Part shown: in pieces, positions 25,492 to 35,101 of the stretch
Position numbering within the stretch: position 1 is the stretch's first letter
How the letters are laid out: each line of letters begins with the position of its first letter
Assembly: GCA_017936885.1 (NCBI GenBank)
Contig: JAGBEO010000022.1
Location: forward strand, 1 to 64,000
Reading direction: 5' to 3'
Origin: Lachnospiraceae bacterium
Lineage (GTDB): Bacteria > Bacillota > Clostridia > Lachnospirales > Lachnospiraceae
Length of the DNA stretch: 64,000 nucleotides
Position numbers and translations under genes: made by a program
The notes under the pieces: generated by a model
Seen by the model: the letters and a program-made list of their open reading frames with translations, nothing else
The model's database searches: none
What the model was told of the DNA's origin: nothing

Positions 25492-28308
25492 TCAGATGTC
25501 TGTTACAAGTTTGACCCGGCTTGCGTTTGCGGCATCTTTGGTCACAACCAGTCTCTTATCAATTCTCTCCTGCAGCTCACTTACATGGGATATAATTCCC
25601 ACCAGCCGATTACCCTCTGTCAGATTCTGAAGCGCATAGATTGCCTGATCTAACGCTGTTTCGTCCAGTGAACCGAAACCTTCATCCACAAACATGGTAT
25701 CTAACGCTATGCCGCCCGATACGGACTGGATTTCATCGGAAAGCCCCAGCGCCAGCGATAACGATGCCAGAAAAGCCTCGCCGCCTGACAGCGTCTTTAC
25801 ACTGCGTCTGCTGCCGTTATAATGATCGATCACATCCAGTTCCAGCCCGCTTTGACTCTTCATGTTCTCAGCCTGCTTAGAACGCTCCATCTCATATTGT
25901 CCCGCCGACATCACCATAAATCTTGTGTTGGCACGTCTGATAATGCGGTCGAAATACTGTGTCTGGACATAAGTCTCTAACATAATCTTATCTTTACCCG
26001 ACAGGTTTCCATTGCAGGTGTCGGACAATTCCCTGACCAGATTCCACTGTTTCTCTAAACTCCGCAGCAGTTTGCTTCGATGCTCAATATCAGCCTTGAC
26101 TTTTTTATTCGTTTCATACCGATGGGCAATCTCCTGCTGTTTCTTCTGGATAATACTCCGCTTCTCCAACAGCATATTCTGCTGCGCTAAGAGGCTTTCC
26201 GAATCCGAATTATCAGGCTCCTTAGTCAATTGCCCCCGCAATGTCTCCTGCTTCTGCAACGCATTTTGATAGGTACGTTCTTTCTCCCTATAGCATTGCT
26301 CGGCTTTCGCAAGCCGCTCTTCATATTGCTTCAATGTATCGAGCCGGACACGAAGCCGTTCTTTGGCCTGCGCCTTATTTTCATAGGGAAGGGATTTCTC
26401 TGTCTCCTGCAATTTCCCTGACAACACTTCCTTCTCAATCTTTAAGTTCTGAATCTCCTCTTCCGCCTCTGCACAGGCTGTTTCCAATTCTTTGATACGC
26501 TGCTCCAACCGGGGCAGTTCTTCCTGTAATTGCTCTGCTTTCTGCTGTTTTTTCTTCCATTCGGATATCTTTTCCTGTAACGTGTCCATGCTTTCTTTAC
26601 TCAGGCGCACTTTTCCCTGTAATTGTACCGCAATATCGTTCCATGCCGCAAAAAGCTGATCCATGTCTGATCCGGTTTCTTCTCTTCCCTCTATTCCTTC
26701 TGTTTTCCATACAATCCCGGCACTGTCCAGACGCATCGTCAATGTCTGTCCGGCACTTTCCAAGGCACCTTTAGCACGGCCTGCCGCAGCGCTGGCTTCC
26801 TGCATTGTCAGGCTGCTCTTCTCCGATCTTCGCTTTGCCTGCGCCACCTGTTCCTTATCCGGTGCATTTTGCGCCTCCAACGCCGGCATAGGGTGATGGG
26901 TGGAACCACAGACAGGACAAGGGGTTCCTTCCTCCAGTGTCTGTGCCAGCACGCCTGCCTGTGCATCCAGATACTGCTGCTGCATTTGTTCATAGGTCTT
27001 CTTGTCCCTCTCATGCAAGGCAGATGTCTCCTGATAGTTCTTCTGCTTTTCTGCCAGCTCTAAACGCAGCCTGTCTGCTTCTTTTTGCTGCGAAATCAAT
27101 TCCTGCCACAGAGCATATTGCTGTGTTTCCTGCAACAACTGCTGTTCCAGTTTTACCCGCTGCAGCGCCTCGCTCTGTAACAGCTCCGACTGCTTTTTCG
27201 AGTCCGTATATTGTTCCTGCAGTTGTTTCATGGACTCTTCCAGCTTTACGAAATTTTGCTTTTTTTGTGTAAGTTTCTTTTGCAAAAGCTCCAGGCTTTC
27301 CCTTAACCAGTCCGCTTCGTCATAGACAGGCAGCTTTTCTTCTTCTAAATGGATCTGCGTTCTAAGGACATCCATTTGCTCTTTTTGCTGTTGCATTTTA
27401 ATAAGTTCTTCTTGAAGCGGGGCCAGTTCCGGCTCTATGATTTTTGCCTCTTCTACTGCTTTATCCAATTCCTCCTGCAGTTTCTTCCGCGTTTGTATCT
27501 TTCCCAGTAACTGATTATTCTTCTCTATGGCACATTCTGTCTTGGCAAGAACATCCCGAATCTCCTGAAGTTTCTGACTCTCTTGGTCAATCGTATGGTT
27601 TAATTCGTTTAACAACTCTTCCGTCATCAGAATGCTTTCCTTTTGCAGCAGTTGCTCCGGCTCCCATAGTATGCCCTCCCGGTACTGATCAATACTTTTA
27701 TTATGCTCTTCACACTGCTGGCGGAGCGCGCTTGATTCACTCTTCAACTTTTCCTGCAAAATCATATATGGCCTTGTATGAAAAATTTCCCTGAAAATTT
27801 TGCTCCGTTCCTCAGTTTTGGCATACAGCAGCCTTAAGAAATCTCCCTGTGCCAGCATGGCAATCTGGGTAAACTGATTCTTATCAATTCCCAGCAATTC
27901 AATCACTGCTTTCGTAACATCCTTGCTTTTTGTCACGATATGACCATCCGGATATTTGAGGGTGGCTTCCCCACGGCTTACGGTCATTCCCTCCCCCCGT
28001 TTCGCAGGCCTCATATATTCCGGGCTTCTTGTAATTTCATACTCCTGCTCATGATATTGGAAGCGCAATGTTACGTAAGTGGGAGTATCCGGTTTGGCAT
28101 ATTTGGATCGAAACATAGAGGTCTCTCTTGCACTGCCGCTGGCTTCTCCGTATAATGCAAATACGATAGCATCAAACAGAAATGTTTTCCCTGCTCCGGT
28201 ATCTCCCGTGATCAGATATAACCCTTTTTTCCCAAATTCCTCAAAAGGAATCCGGGTCACTTCCGCATAGGGTCCAAAGGCGGATAAAGTCAATGTCAGC
28301 GGTCTCAT
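25492..28308 (-). CDS. sbcC: SbcC/Rad50-type exonuclease subunit
   Basis: Seen: 938 residues from the ATG at 28308, which has AAAGGAG five bases upstream and forms an ATGA overlap with the sbcD stop. Walker A GDTGAGKT is near the N-terminus. Long coiled coils flank a zinc hook CPVCGSTHHP. The signature KTLSGGEAFLASLSLALGL and Walker B MFVDEGFGSLDE are near the C-terminus. Family knowledge: with SbcD it forms a nuclease that opens hairpins and processes blocked DNA ends. Length is slightly short of the E. coli protein (1048). Confidence 0.97.
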   Translation of the reverse strand: MRPLTLTLSAFGPYAEVTRIPFEEFGKKGLYLITGDTGAGKTFLFDAIVFALYGEASGSARETSMFRSKYAKPDTPTYVTLRFQYHEQEYEITRSPEYMRPAKRGEGMTVSRGEATLKYPDGHIVTKSKDVTKAVIELLGIDKNQFTQIAMLAQGDFLRLLYAKTEERSKIFREIFHTRPYMILQEKLKSESSALRQQCEEHNKSIDQYREGILWEPEQLLQKESILMTEELLNELNHTIDQESQKLQEIRDVLAKTECAIEKNNQLLGKIQTRKKLQEELDKAVEEAKIIEPELAPLQEELIKMQQQKEQMDVLRTQIHLEEEKLPVYDEADWLRESLELLQKKLTQKKQNFVKLEESMKQLQEQYTDSKKQSELLQSEALQRVKLEQQLLQETQQYALWQELISQQKEADRLRLELAEKQKNYQETSALHERDKKTYEQMQQQYLDAQAGVLAQTLEEGTPCPVCGSTHHPMPALEAQNAPDKEQVAQAKRRSEKSSLTMQEASAAAGRAKGALESAGQTLTMRLDSAGIVWKTEGIEGREETGSDMDQLFAAWNDIAVQLQGKVRLSKESMDTLQEKISEWKKKQQKAEQLQEELPRLEQRIKELETACAEAEEEIQNLKIEKEVLSGKLQETEKSLPYENKAQAKERLRVRLDTLKQYEERLAKAEQCYREKERTYQNALQKQETLRGQLTKEPDNSDSESLLAQQNMLLEKRSIIQKKQQEIAHRYETNKKVKADIEHRSKLLRSLEKQWNLVRELSDTCNGNLSGKDKIMLETYVQTQYFDRIIRRANTRFMVMSAGQYEMERSKQAENMKSQSGLELDVIDHYNGSRRSVKTLSGGEAFLASLSLALGLSDEIQSVSGGIALDTMFVDEGFGSLDETALDQAIYALQNLTEGNRLVGIISHVSELQERIDKRLVVTKDAANASRVKLVTDI

Positions 28309-29453
28309 ATGTTCTCCTTTTCCTCCCATATATCTGCCATCAGGGATTCCATATACTGTTTCTGCGCTTCCCCCATCAGTTTATTATTCTGCATTTCAAA
28401 AAGTTCCTCTGCAAGTTCCATCGGCGTTTTGTCCTCAGCCGTATCCTGCAGCCCTGTCTGACTATTTCGCCTGGTTCTTGTGTTGTCATATTCCAACTTC
28501 ATCAGATTCGGATAGATAACACGCAGTTTACCCACCGCATCGAAAATATCCTCCTCATCCGTCAGTGTAATTTGTACATAATCCTCGGTATTGGTCTGAT
28601 CATAGTTGGATTTTTTCGTAATTTCCTCATAGCTGCCCCGAAGCTTCCTCATATCGTGTAATGGCTCTAAAGGATAGGTTTCTATCGTTATATTCCCTTT
28701 TTCTTTTAAATCAACAATGGTCACACGCTTCTCATGGTTTACTTCCGAAAAAGAATATTTGAGTAAAGTGCCTGCATACCTGATCGTATCACATCCCACT
28801 GTCTGCGGCCCGTGCAGATGGCCAAGCGCCACATAATCAAATCCATCGAAACAGGCAGCTTCCACCTGATCCAATCCCCCCACCGAATGTTCTTCTGAAT
28901 CACAGGTCGCCGCCCCCGTTACAAACTGATGTGCTACCAGAAGATTCCTGTGATCTTTCTCTAACTTTACCTTACTCATTACGTAAGCAACCGCTTCCTG
29001 ACAGGTTCTGATTCCCTCTGCTTCTTCGCCCCATACTGCCCTGACATAAGCAGGTTTGATAAAAGGAAGCAGGTAGATATCCAAAATGCCGTAAGCATCT
29101 TGTACACGGACGCTCTCCACATCCCCGGTATATTCCGATGCCACATACACGCCGCTTTTCTGCATCAGCTTCGCCCCAAAGGAAACGCGCTCTACAGAAT
29201 CATGATTGCCGTTTATCATATATACCGGCACATGCCATTGCGAAAGCCGTGTCAGGAATGTATCAAACAGCGAAACCGCCTCAACCGGGGGAATTGCCTT
29301 ATCATAGATATCTCCCGCAATCAGCACACCATCTGCTTTCTGATCCCTTACCAAAGCAAGAACCTGTTCCAGAATATATCTCTGATCTTCCAACATGGAA
29401 AATTCATTTACTTTCTTACCTATATGCAAATCTGCCAGATGCATTAATCTCAT
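28305..29453 (-). CDS. sbcD: SbcD/Mre11-type exonuclease subunit
   Basis: Seen: 382 residues with the metallophosphoesterase motifs DLHIGK, AGDIYDKA, GNHDS, VAHQFV and ALGHLHGP that bind two Mn ions. Family knowledge: the catalytic nuclease partner of SbcC. Four-base overlap with sbcC shows a two-gene operon. A near-perfect inverted repeat lies upstream (29476-29501). Confidence 0.97.
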   Translation of the reverse strand: MRLMHLADLHIGKKVNEFSMLEDQRYILEQVLALVRDQKADGVLIAGDIYDKAIPPVEAVSLFDTFLTRLSQWHVPVYMINGNHDSVERVSFGAKLMQKSGVYVASEYTGDVESVRVQDAYGILDIYLLPFIKPAYVRAVWGEEAEGIRTCQEAVAYVMSKVKLEKDHRNLLVAHQFVTGAATCDSEEHSVGGLDQVEAACFDGFDYVALGHLHGPQTVGCDTIRYAGTLLKYSFSEVNHEKRVTIVDLKEKGNITIETYPLEPLHDMRKLRGSYEEITKKSNYDQTNTEDYVQITLTDEEDIFDAVGKLRVIYPNLMKLEYDNTRTRRNSQTGLQDTAEDKTPMELAEELFEMQNNKLMGEAQKQYMESLMADIWEEKENI

Positions 29454-29475
29454 ATCCTGTCATATCCTTCCTGCC

Positions 29476-29501
29476 AAAGTCAGCTTCGACAGACTGACTT
29501 T
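29476..29501. repeat. Inverted repeat upstream of sbcD
   Basis: AAAGTCAG (29476-29483) and CTGACTTT (29494-29501) form perfect eight-base arms around a 10-base loop in the sbcD leader. It could be a regulator site or an mRNA hairpin. Confidence 0.45.
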
Positions 29502-29534
29502 TCCCATCACGGCTTAAATATTCTTCTACTACGT

Positions 29535-29583
29535 AAAAATTGCCGATATATGATCTTCTCACACATCGGCAGTTTCGGAAATC
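29535..29583 (-). terminator. Terminator of the HPr-like gene
   Basis: On the minus strand TGCCGAT pairs with ATCGGCA, followed by ATTTTT. It lies about 65 bases after the HPr-like stop codon. Confidence 0.7.
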
Positions 29584-29647
29584 TGTTGAATCTATTACAT
29601 ACTGTTCCTTACATGATATCTGACTTTGATATCCGTCTCCATATTAT

Positions 29648-29887
29648 CTATGACTGTACTATGTACGGAGCAATAGCTGCTTCCACCTCGGAAATTCTCT
29701 GATTGGTCTCCAAAATCCTAAATTCCACCTTCTTAGACAGATCCATGGAAAAAATCCCCATAATAGACTTCGCATCTATTACATATCTGCCGGATGCCAA
29801 ATCAAAATATCCCTCGAATCCTTCTATTGCTTTCACAAAACCTTTCACTTTTTCAATAGAATTCAAATCTAAAATATAACTTTTCAT
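29648..29887 (-). CDS. HPr-fold protein lacking the active-site histidine
   Basis: Seen: 79 residues from the ATG at 29887, behind GAGGAG. The sequence follows the HPr fold and retains the regulatory serine region as DAKSIMGIFSMDL. The normal GLHARP segment with His15 is replaced by a sequence without His. Family knowledge: HPr passes phosphate from enzyme I through His15, and HPr kinase phosphorylates Ser46. Crh of Bacillus also lacks His15 but keeps Ser46 and acts only in regulation. Inference: a Crh-like regulatory or unrelated HPr-fold protein, not a phosphocarrier. Confidence 0.85.
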   Translation of the reverse strand: MKSYILDLNSIEKVKGFVKAIEGFEGYFDLASGRYVIDAKSIMGIFSMDLSKKVEFRILETNQRISEVEAAIAPYIVQS

Positions 29888-29959
29888 TCTCCTCACGCCT
29901 TCCTCTTCTGACTGTCGTTGCTAGTCCTAACACAATCGGCATGAATCCCCTTATGAAAT

Positions 29960-29988
29960 ATTTTATGTCATTTCAAAGAATTTGTACA
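29960..29988 (-). promoter_or_regulatory. Candidate promoter of the HPr-like gene
   Basis: TGTACA (29983-29988), 17-base spacer, TAAAAT (29960-29965) on the minus strand, about 75 bases before the start codon. The -35 match is modest. Confidence 0.45.
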
Positions 29989-29995
29989 GCCCAAA

Positions 29996-31864
29996 TTATT
30001 CTCTCAATGCTTTTTTAGCAGTTTTAACCCGATACATATCCTGATCTGCTATCTTGAGATAATCATCCAATTTGTTACCGGAAGACGGTTCCGTAACTAC
30101 AACCCCCATACTGACACCGATATTATGAACCCGCAATGCCGCATTGATCCGGTCACGGAAACCGAACACCTCTGCTTCATCCTCACACGGAAAGAACACA
30201 ATAAACTCATCGCCGCCGAAGCGATAAACATAACCTTTCTCCGGACAGTGTTCCGTCAATACCTGAGCAATCCGTTTTAAGATCTCATCACCCTTCTCAT
30301 GACCATACCGGTCGTTAATCTCTTTAAAATAATCCGCATCCAAAAAGGTCAGCGCACATTTCTGATTCTGTTCACAATACTTATGATACTCCGGCTCAAT
30401 CATCTCCGTATATGCAATGCGGTTATACAGCCCGGTCATCTGATCTTTATTATATATATCGCGCAACTTCCTATTGGCATTTTCCAGCTGAAGCTTCTTA
30501 TAGACATTCTCTATCGTCTTGGTTATCGTGTTGTGTATATCATAAAAATAAGGATTGTCATATAAGAATCTGCCATTCTTCATCACCGTGAAGCCCACCG
30601 CGTGCTCACGAAAATGAATCGGTGTAAACATATAGGCGCTGCCGCTGCCATTCTGCTCCAGATAATCCATCAGTTCTTGCACATTTTCCATCTCAAGAAA
30701 CTGCTTGTTGTCAGCCGCACAAGCTACCACCATGCGCTCCATATCATATCCGTCTGTCAAGAAAGAGGCTTCATTATCGCCTTCATAAAGCTGCTTATCC
30801 ACTACTACGAAATAACCGTCACATTCCAGACTCATAAAATATTCCGCAATTTTGTGGAATATCAGATCGTAAGTGTCATATTGAATAATTTCACTTTGGA
30901 AAATAATCAGGTCTTCTTCATTCCTAAGTTTCTCTACTTCACCGATAATCTGGTTCTTGGCATATTCACGATAATTAAGAAGTCCGCTGTTCGGACATCC
31001 GCAGCTTTCAGTAAAGACACAGGAAGAAGGAATAAAATGATTCCTCGGCACATCTTTGCCTTCCCAAATATCCATCAGAATGTCCATACATTTATGTCCG
31101 ATTACTTCTCTGACCAGTCCTACTGTAGTGATCTGCGGATTGAAATACATCGCTTTATCAAGATTATCAAATCCTGTCACTTTAAAATCCTGCGGGATAG
31201 AATAGCCAAAACGCTGAGCCCTATAGACCAATCCGGCAGCAATATTATCATTGGCGCACACAAACACATCCGGAATAGCTGCTCTGCCAGCCTTTAACTC
31301 TTTCCTCATTCTCTCAAAATATTTCACACCCGTAGAAAAATCATAATCGCCGTACCAAACCGGATTATCGTCTCTTGAGAGCCCAAAGGCATCCAAACTT
31401 TCCCAATACGACTGTACACGCAGCTCGTTCTCAAAATTTTCCCTGGGTCCTCCTGCAAAAATAAATCTTCTGCAGTTATGAACCGTAAATAAATGTTCCA
31501 TTATCTCAGCAATCGTCTTCTTATTATCGATTCCTGCATAATAGAAGCCTTCAATATCACTGGCAATACTGACAGTAGGCACTTTACTTGCCCGAATCAT
31601 CTCAACAACCTTTTCAAACTGCATTTTATCTATAATATTAATACAGTCCATGATAATACCGTCAAACTCACTAAGTTCCGGCAGCCGATAAATATTGTAC
31701 TCGCCATGATTATGTTTCTCATCCTTGCTCCAATTACCATGACAATTATACTGGTACAGGCAAATCTCTTCTCCGGATTCACGAATATATCTCATAATAC
31801 CGTCTATCCATGCATATGTGATCAGCCGTTTCCAACCATCGGATATCATTGCTATTTTCTTCAT
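29996..31864 (-). CDS. Diguanylate cyclase fused to a LacI-type ligand-binding domain
   Basis: Seen: 622 residues from the ATG at 31864, eight bases after GGGGA. Residues about 1-285 resemble the sugar-binding domain of LacI/PurR regulators (periplasmic-binding-protein fold) but have no DNA-binding helix-turn-helix and no signal peptide. A middle segment of about 160 residues leads to a GGDEF domain (about 455-620) with intact RFGGDEF. Family knowledge: GGDEF domains make cyclic di-GMP from two GTP. Inference: a cytosolic small molecule, perhaps a sugar, controls c-di-GMP production. The neighbours (G1P dehydrogenase, GH13 enzyme) fit a carbohydrate theme but do not prove it. Confidence 0.9.
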   Translation of the reverse strand: MKKIAMISDGWKRLITYAWIDGIMRYIRESGEEICLYQYNCHGNWSKDEKHNHGEYNIYRLPELSEFDGIIMDCINIIDKMQFEKVVEMIRASKVPTVSIASDIEGFYYAGIDNKKTIAEIMEHLFTVHNCRRFIFAGGPRENFENELRVQSYWESLDAFGLSRDDNPVWYGDYDFSTGVKYFERMRKELKAGRAAIPDVFVCANDNIAAGLVYRAQRFGYSIPQDFKVTGFDNLDKAMYFNPQITTVGLVREVIGHKCMDILMDIWEGKDVPRNHFIPSSCVFTESCGCPNSGLLNYREYAKNQIIGEVEKLRNEEDLIIFQSEIIQYDTYDLIFHKIAEYFMSLECDGYFVVVDKQLYEGDNEASFLTDGYDMERMVVACAADNKQFLEMENVQELMDYLEQNGSGSAYMFTPIHFREHAVGFTVMKNGRFLYDNPYFYDIHNTITKTIENVYKKLQLENANRKLRDIYNKDQMTGLYNRIAYTEMIEPEYHKYCEQNQKCALTFLDADYFKEINDRYGHEKGDEILKRIAQVLTEHCPEKGYVYRFGGDEFIVFFPCEDEAEVFGFRDRINAALRVHNIGVSMGVVVTEPSSGNKLDDYLKIADQDMYRVKTAKKALRE

Positions 31865-31940
31865 ACTAATCATCCCCATCAATACAACCTAAATATCGTT
31901 CCTTCTCTGTCTTCTTCCGATATCATAGCATCAAACCCGG

Positions 31941-33011
31941 TCAGGAATACGATACCGGAAATCTTTCAGATAACTGAACATAAATATCACGAAGCAGTTC
32001 CTCTGTCAAAGCCACCTGATTCAAGATAGTGTACCTGTCCTTCCTTGTATCTGCTGCCTTCATCCATGCATCCACAAAGATTTCTTTCGTGATCCCCCAC
32101 TTCATCGGGTTCATATCCATCCCGTATGCATGAAGTATGCTTTCTAACCACTTCGCATCCCGTCCCTGCAGACGGCAGCTCACCAGGCTCCCCAATGCTA
32201 CCGCCATGCCGTGGGATATTTTAATTTCCTTATAGTTTTCCTCCAAAGAATGGCAAAACAAATGCTCCGATCCGCTGCTCGGTCTGGAATTGCCCGCTAT
32301 CTCCATCGACAGTCCGCCAAGTACCAAAGATTTGGTTAATACTTTAATAAATTCTTTGCTTTTAAGGGACTTCTCTTCATGATAGCATAGGGAAGTAAGC
32401 GCCATATCGGAAAGCAGATAAGCAAAATCATCTACTTTATCTTTGTGATGCACGGCATTCAGCTTCCAGTCATATAATGCCGTATATTTACTGATGGTAT
32501 CCCCGATGCCGGACTGCAGTTGCTCTGTAGGAGCATCCATAATTACATTCACATCCACCACAATTCCTGCCGGGATTTTACATTTTAAGGTCTTCCTCTC
32601 ATCTCCCACGGTACCAAGCACTGCCACGGGAGAGGCAAGACTGTCATTACTCAACGTCGTAGGCACACAAATATACGGAATCTTTCCTACGAATCCCGCA
32701 TATTTGGCTACATCCAATACCTTACCGCCGCCCACACCGATAATGACCTCGAAATCTTCCATACAGATATGTTTCGCCAATTCCATCGCCTGATCAAAAG
32801 AATTCTTCTCAATCAGATAGGTTTCACTTACGGGCAGATCACGCTTCATCTCTTCCAAATATTCCTGCATGATCTCAATCAGCACCGGTTCGGTCACAAT
32901 CAAAACTTTCTTCTTCTCTATCTTCGGAATACAATCCGCCAAAATCTCATTTAACCGCTCACAGGCGCCTTCCTCGATCACTAAACAATATGGTAAGTTG
33001 AAATGATTCAT
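31941..33011 (-). CDS. egsA: sn-glycerol-1-phosphate dehydrogenase family protein
   Basis: Seen: 356 residues with the NAD-binding GVGGGKVLDVAKY motif, the TLSNDSLASPVAV block and metal-binding histidines in GSEHLFCHSLE and ISHGMAVALG. Family knowledge: reduces dihydroxyacetone phosphate to glycerol-1-phosphate. In archaea this makes membrane lipids; in Bacillus the AraM/EgsA form supplies heptaprenylglyceryl phosphate. No PcrB-like gene is in the window, so the end product is unclear. It could also act on a related keto-phosphate. It stands alone with a 70-base gap to the GGDEF gene. Confidence 0.85.
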   Translation of the reverse strand: MNHFNLPYCLVIEEGACERLNEILADCIPKIEKKKVLIVTEPVLIEIMQEYLEEMKRDLPVSETYLIEKNSFDQAMELAKHICMEDFEVIIGVGGGKVLDVAKYAGFVGKIPYICVPTTLSNDSLASPVAVLGTVGDERKTLKCKIPAGIVVDVNVIMDAPTEQLQSGIGDTISKYTALYDWKLNAVHHKDKVDDFAYLLSDMALTSLCYHEEKSLKSKEFIKVLTKSLVLGGLSMEIAGNSRPSSGSEHLFCHSLEENYKEIKISHGMAVALGSLVSCRLQGRDAKWLESILHAYGMDMNPMKWGITKEIFVDAWMKAADTRKDRYTILNQVALTEELLRDIYVQLSERFPVSYS

Positions 33012-33157
33012 CCCTAAGTTTCCTCACGCATCCTCTGTTTTCCATCTTATTCAATATAATAGGATGGCTGCTTCTTGTACTTAGTATACCCCATAATGCT
33101 CTGCTCCGCCACACATAAAGTCATATCTTGTAACATTCCCGACATACCGCTTATATT

Positions 33158-34915
33158 TCAGTGAATCTTTCGAATCAGGATACCGTTGCGAAGCAGCGTA
33201 TTGTCAATATAGTGTCTGGAGAAAAGAAGTTCTCCTTCTCTTTCAATCTCTATATCCTCTTCCTCGCAGTTGATGATAACCTCCACATAATTATCTAACC
33301 AGCCCATCTTGTTAAACTCAATGACTCTCGGTCTGTTAATCCGGTTCGGGAAATGGAAATTACGGTTGCGCAGAAGCGGCTCCGACCTGCGAAGGTGCAG
33401 CAGGCTTTTAATAATCCCTATCCGCTCGTCATACACTCCGTTATCAATATCTTCCCAGGGCATACACCGGCGGCAGTCCGGATCATGGCCGCCCTCCATG
33501 GCAATCTCCGTACCATAATAAATACAGGGAGATCCCGGCATCGTAAACAGAACCGCAAGCTGTTGGAAATATTCATCCAGATTCTTCACATCTGAACGCA
33601 GTCTCTTCGTATCATGGGAATCAAGCAGATTAAACAATACATCATTGGTCTGCTGCATATATCCTGTGTAACAGCGGTTAATCGTATATTCGAAATCTTC
33701 ATTCGTTAAGCTCTTGTCAATCCAGAAATCCTTGATACTTTCTCCCAGCGGATAATTCATGACCGCATCAAATTCATCCCCTCTCAGCCACGGCATGGCA
33801 TCATGCCAGATCTCACCTAATATATAGATATCCGGCTTGATCGCCTTGAGATGAGAACGCAGTTCTTTACAGAACGCGTGGGATATTTCATTGGCCACAT
33901 CCAGCCTGATTCCGTCTACATCATAATTTCTGACCCAATTCTCACAGACACCGATCAGATACTCCCGCACCTTCTGATTGTTGGTGTTTAACTTCGGCAT
34001 ACTGTCAAAGAAAGCAAAAGTATAGTATTGCTTTGCATATGCACATCCACCCTCTTCGTTAAAAGGCCACTCATTAATCATAAACCAGTCCCAGTATTCA
34101 GACTGCGGTCCCTTCTCCTTCACATCAAGCCACGGCGCAAATAACTTACCGGAGTGATTAAAGACACCATCCAGCATCACACGAATTCCTCTGTTATGTG
34201 CCTCGCGAACAAGGTTTATCATAGTCTCTTCCGAGCCGAAATGAGGATCGATCTTCGTATAATCCGTGGTATCATACTTATGAGATGTGGGGGCCTCATT
34301 GATCGGTGTCAGATATAAACCGGACACGCCCAGATCCTTTATATAATCAAGCTTATTGATAATTCCCTGCAAATCCCCGCCGAAGAATTCCTCGTTAGTC
34401 ACAGAACCCCTGTTACGCCAGGGAAGTGTTCCTTCCGGATTAATAGACAGATCACCGTTACAGAATCTTTCCGGGAAAATCTGATACCAGATGGTGTCAT
34501 TGACCCATGCCGGAGTCACCGGAATATCTGCCGGATTCATCCACGGAAATACGAAGCACTGGCGGCTTCTTCCCTCTAACTGCATCTGTACTTCCGATAC
34601 AAATCCATCTTCGAAATAGAACCACTTCTCGTTTTCCGTTTGCAATTCAAAATAATATTTTAATCTCTTATATTCAGGCTTCACCGTCGTTGTCCACCAA
34701 AGCTGATTCTTCAATCTCTTCTTAAAAGGAATATTGACCGCATCGCCGCTCCAGCTCTCGCCGCCGCCTAAAATACCGGATTTAAAGGGATCTCCCTGGA
34801 TCAGATTGACATACTTTACATCATATCCTGTCTTGATGTTGATGATTAACTGCTCTTCGTCCAGTGGGTAGCAATAGTTGTCGTTTGCTCTGTGATATAC
34901 TGCATTAAAATCCAT
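33158..34915 (-). CDS. Neopullulanase / cyclomaltodextrinase-type GH13 enzyme
   Basis: Seen: 585 residues from the ATG at 34915, six bases after GGAGG; upstream in-frame codons lack an SD. An N-terminal beta domain of about 140 residues precedes a TIM barrel starting VNDTIWYQIFPERF. Catalytic residues are Asp in GIRLDVANE, Glu in LGEIWH and Asp in LLDSHDT; DGVFNHSG is also intact. No signal peptide, so it is cytosolic. Family knowledge: such enzymes hydrolyse imported cyclodextrins, maltodextrins and pullulan fragments. The promoter region carries a LacI-type palindrome, consistent with maltodextrin or catabolite control. Confidence 0.92.
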   Translation of the reverse strand: MDFNAVYHRANDNYCYPLDEEQLIINIKTGYDVKYVNLIQGDPFKSGILGGGESWSGDAVNIPFKKRLKNQLWWTTTVKPEYKRLKYYFELQTENEKWFYFEDGFVSEVQMQLEGRSRQCFVFPWMNPADIPVTPAWVNDTIWYQIFPERFCNGDLSINPEGTLPWRNRGSVTNEEFFGGDLQGIINKLDYIKDLGVSGLYLTPINEAPTSHKYDTTDYTKIDPHFGSEETMINLVREAHNRGIRVMLDGVFNHSGKLFAPWLDVKEKGPQSEYWDWFMINEWPFNEEGGCAYAKQYYTFAFFDSMPKLNTNNQKVREYLIGVCENWVRNYDVDGIRLDVANEISHAFCKELRSHLKAIKPDIYILGEIWHDAMPWLRGDEFDAVMNYPLGESIKDFWIDKSLTNEDFEYTINRCYTGYMQQTNDVLFNLLDSHDTKRLRSDVKNLDEYFQQLAVLFTMPGSPCIYYGTEIAMEGGHDPDCRRCMPWEDIDNGVYDERIGIIKSLLHLRRSEPLLRNRNFHFPNRINRPRVIEFNKMGWLDNYVEVIINCEEEDIEIEREGELLFSRHYIDNTLLRNGILIRKIH

Positions 34916-35045
34916 AAGATACCTCCGTCTTATAACATTTATAGTTGTCCCGTTGCTTAACTTTTTAGCAATACCTTCTGCTGCATACATTATCTTTTAG
35001 AAAAGTAATTCCATAAAACCATCTTCCTCATTCCCGCTTAAATTC

Positions 35046-35059
35046 GGAAAACGTTTTCC
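35046..35059. promoter_or_regulatory. LacI/CcpA-type operator in front of the GH13 gene
   Basis: GGAAAACGTTTTCC is a perfect 14-bp palindrome with the central CG of LacI-family operators and resembles a cre site. It begins 13 bases downstream of the -10 element, so binding would block transcription. Confidence 0.75.
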
Positions 35060-35072
35060 CTCTCCTGTCTAC

Positions 35073-35101
35073 ATCATAACCGCATCCCATAAAAAAATCA
35101 A
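35073..35101 (-). promoter_or_regulatory. Promoter of the GH13 gene
   Basis: TTGATT (35096-35101), 17-base spacer, TATGAT (35073-35078) on the minus strand. The -35 hexamer lies within the 3' arm of the feoB terminator. Confidence 0.72.

Noticed and set aside
25473-25495. CTGATAA...TTATCAG hairpin at the sbcC stop as a terminator
   Set aside because: The arms are short and AT-rich and no T run follows, so termination is not supported.
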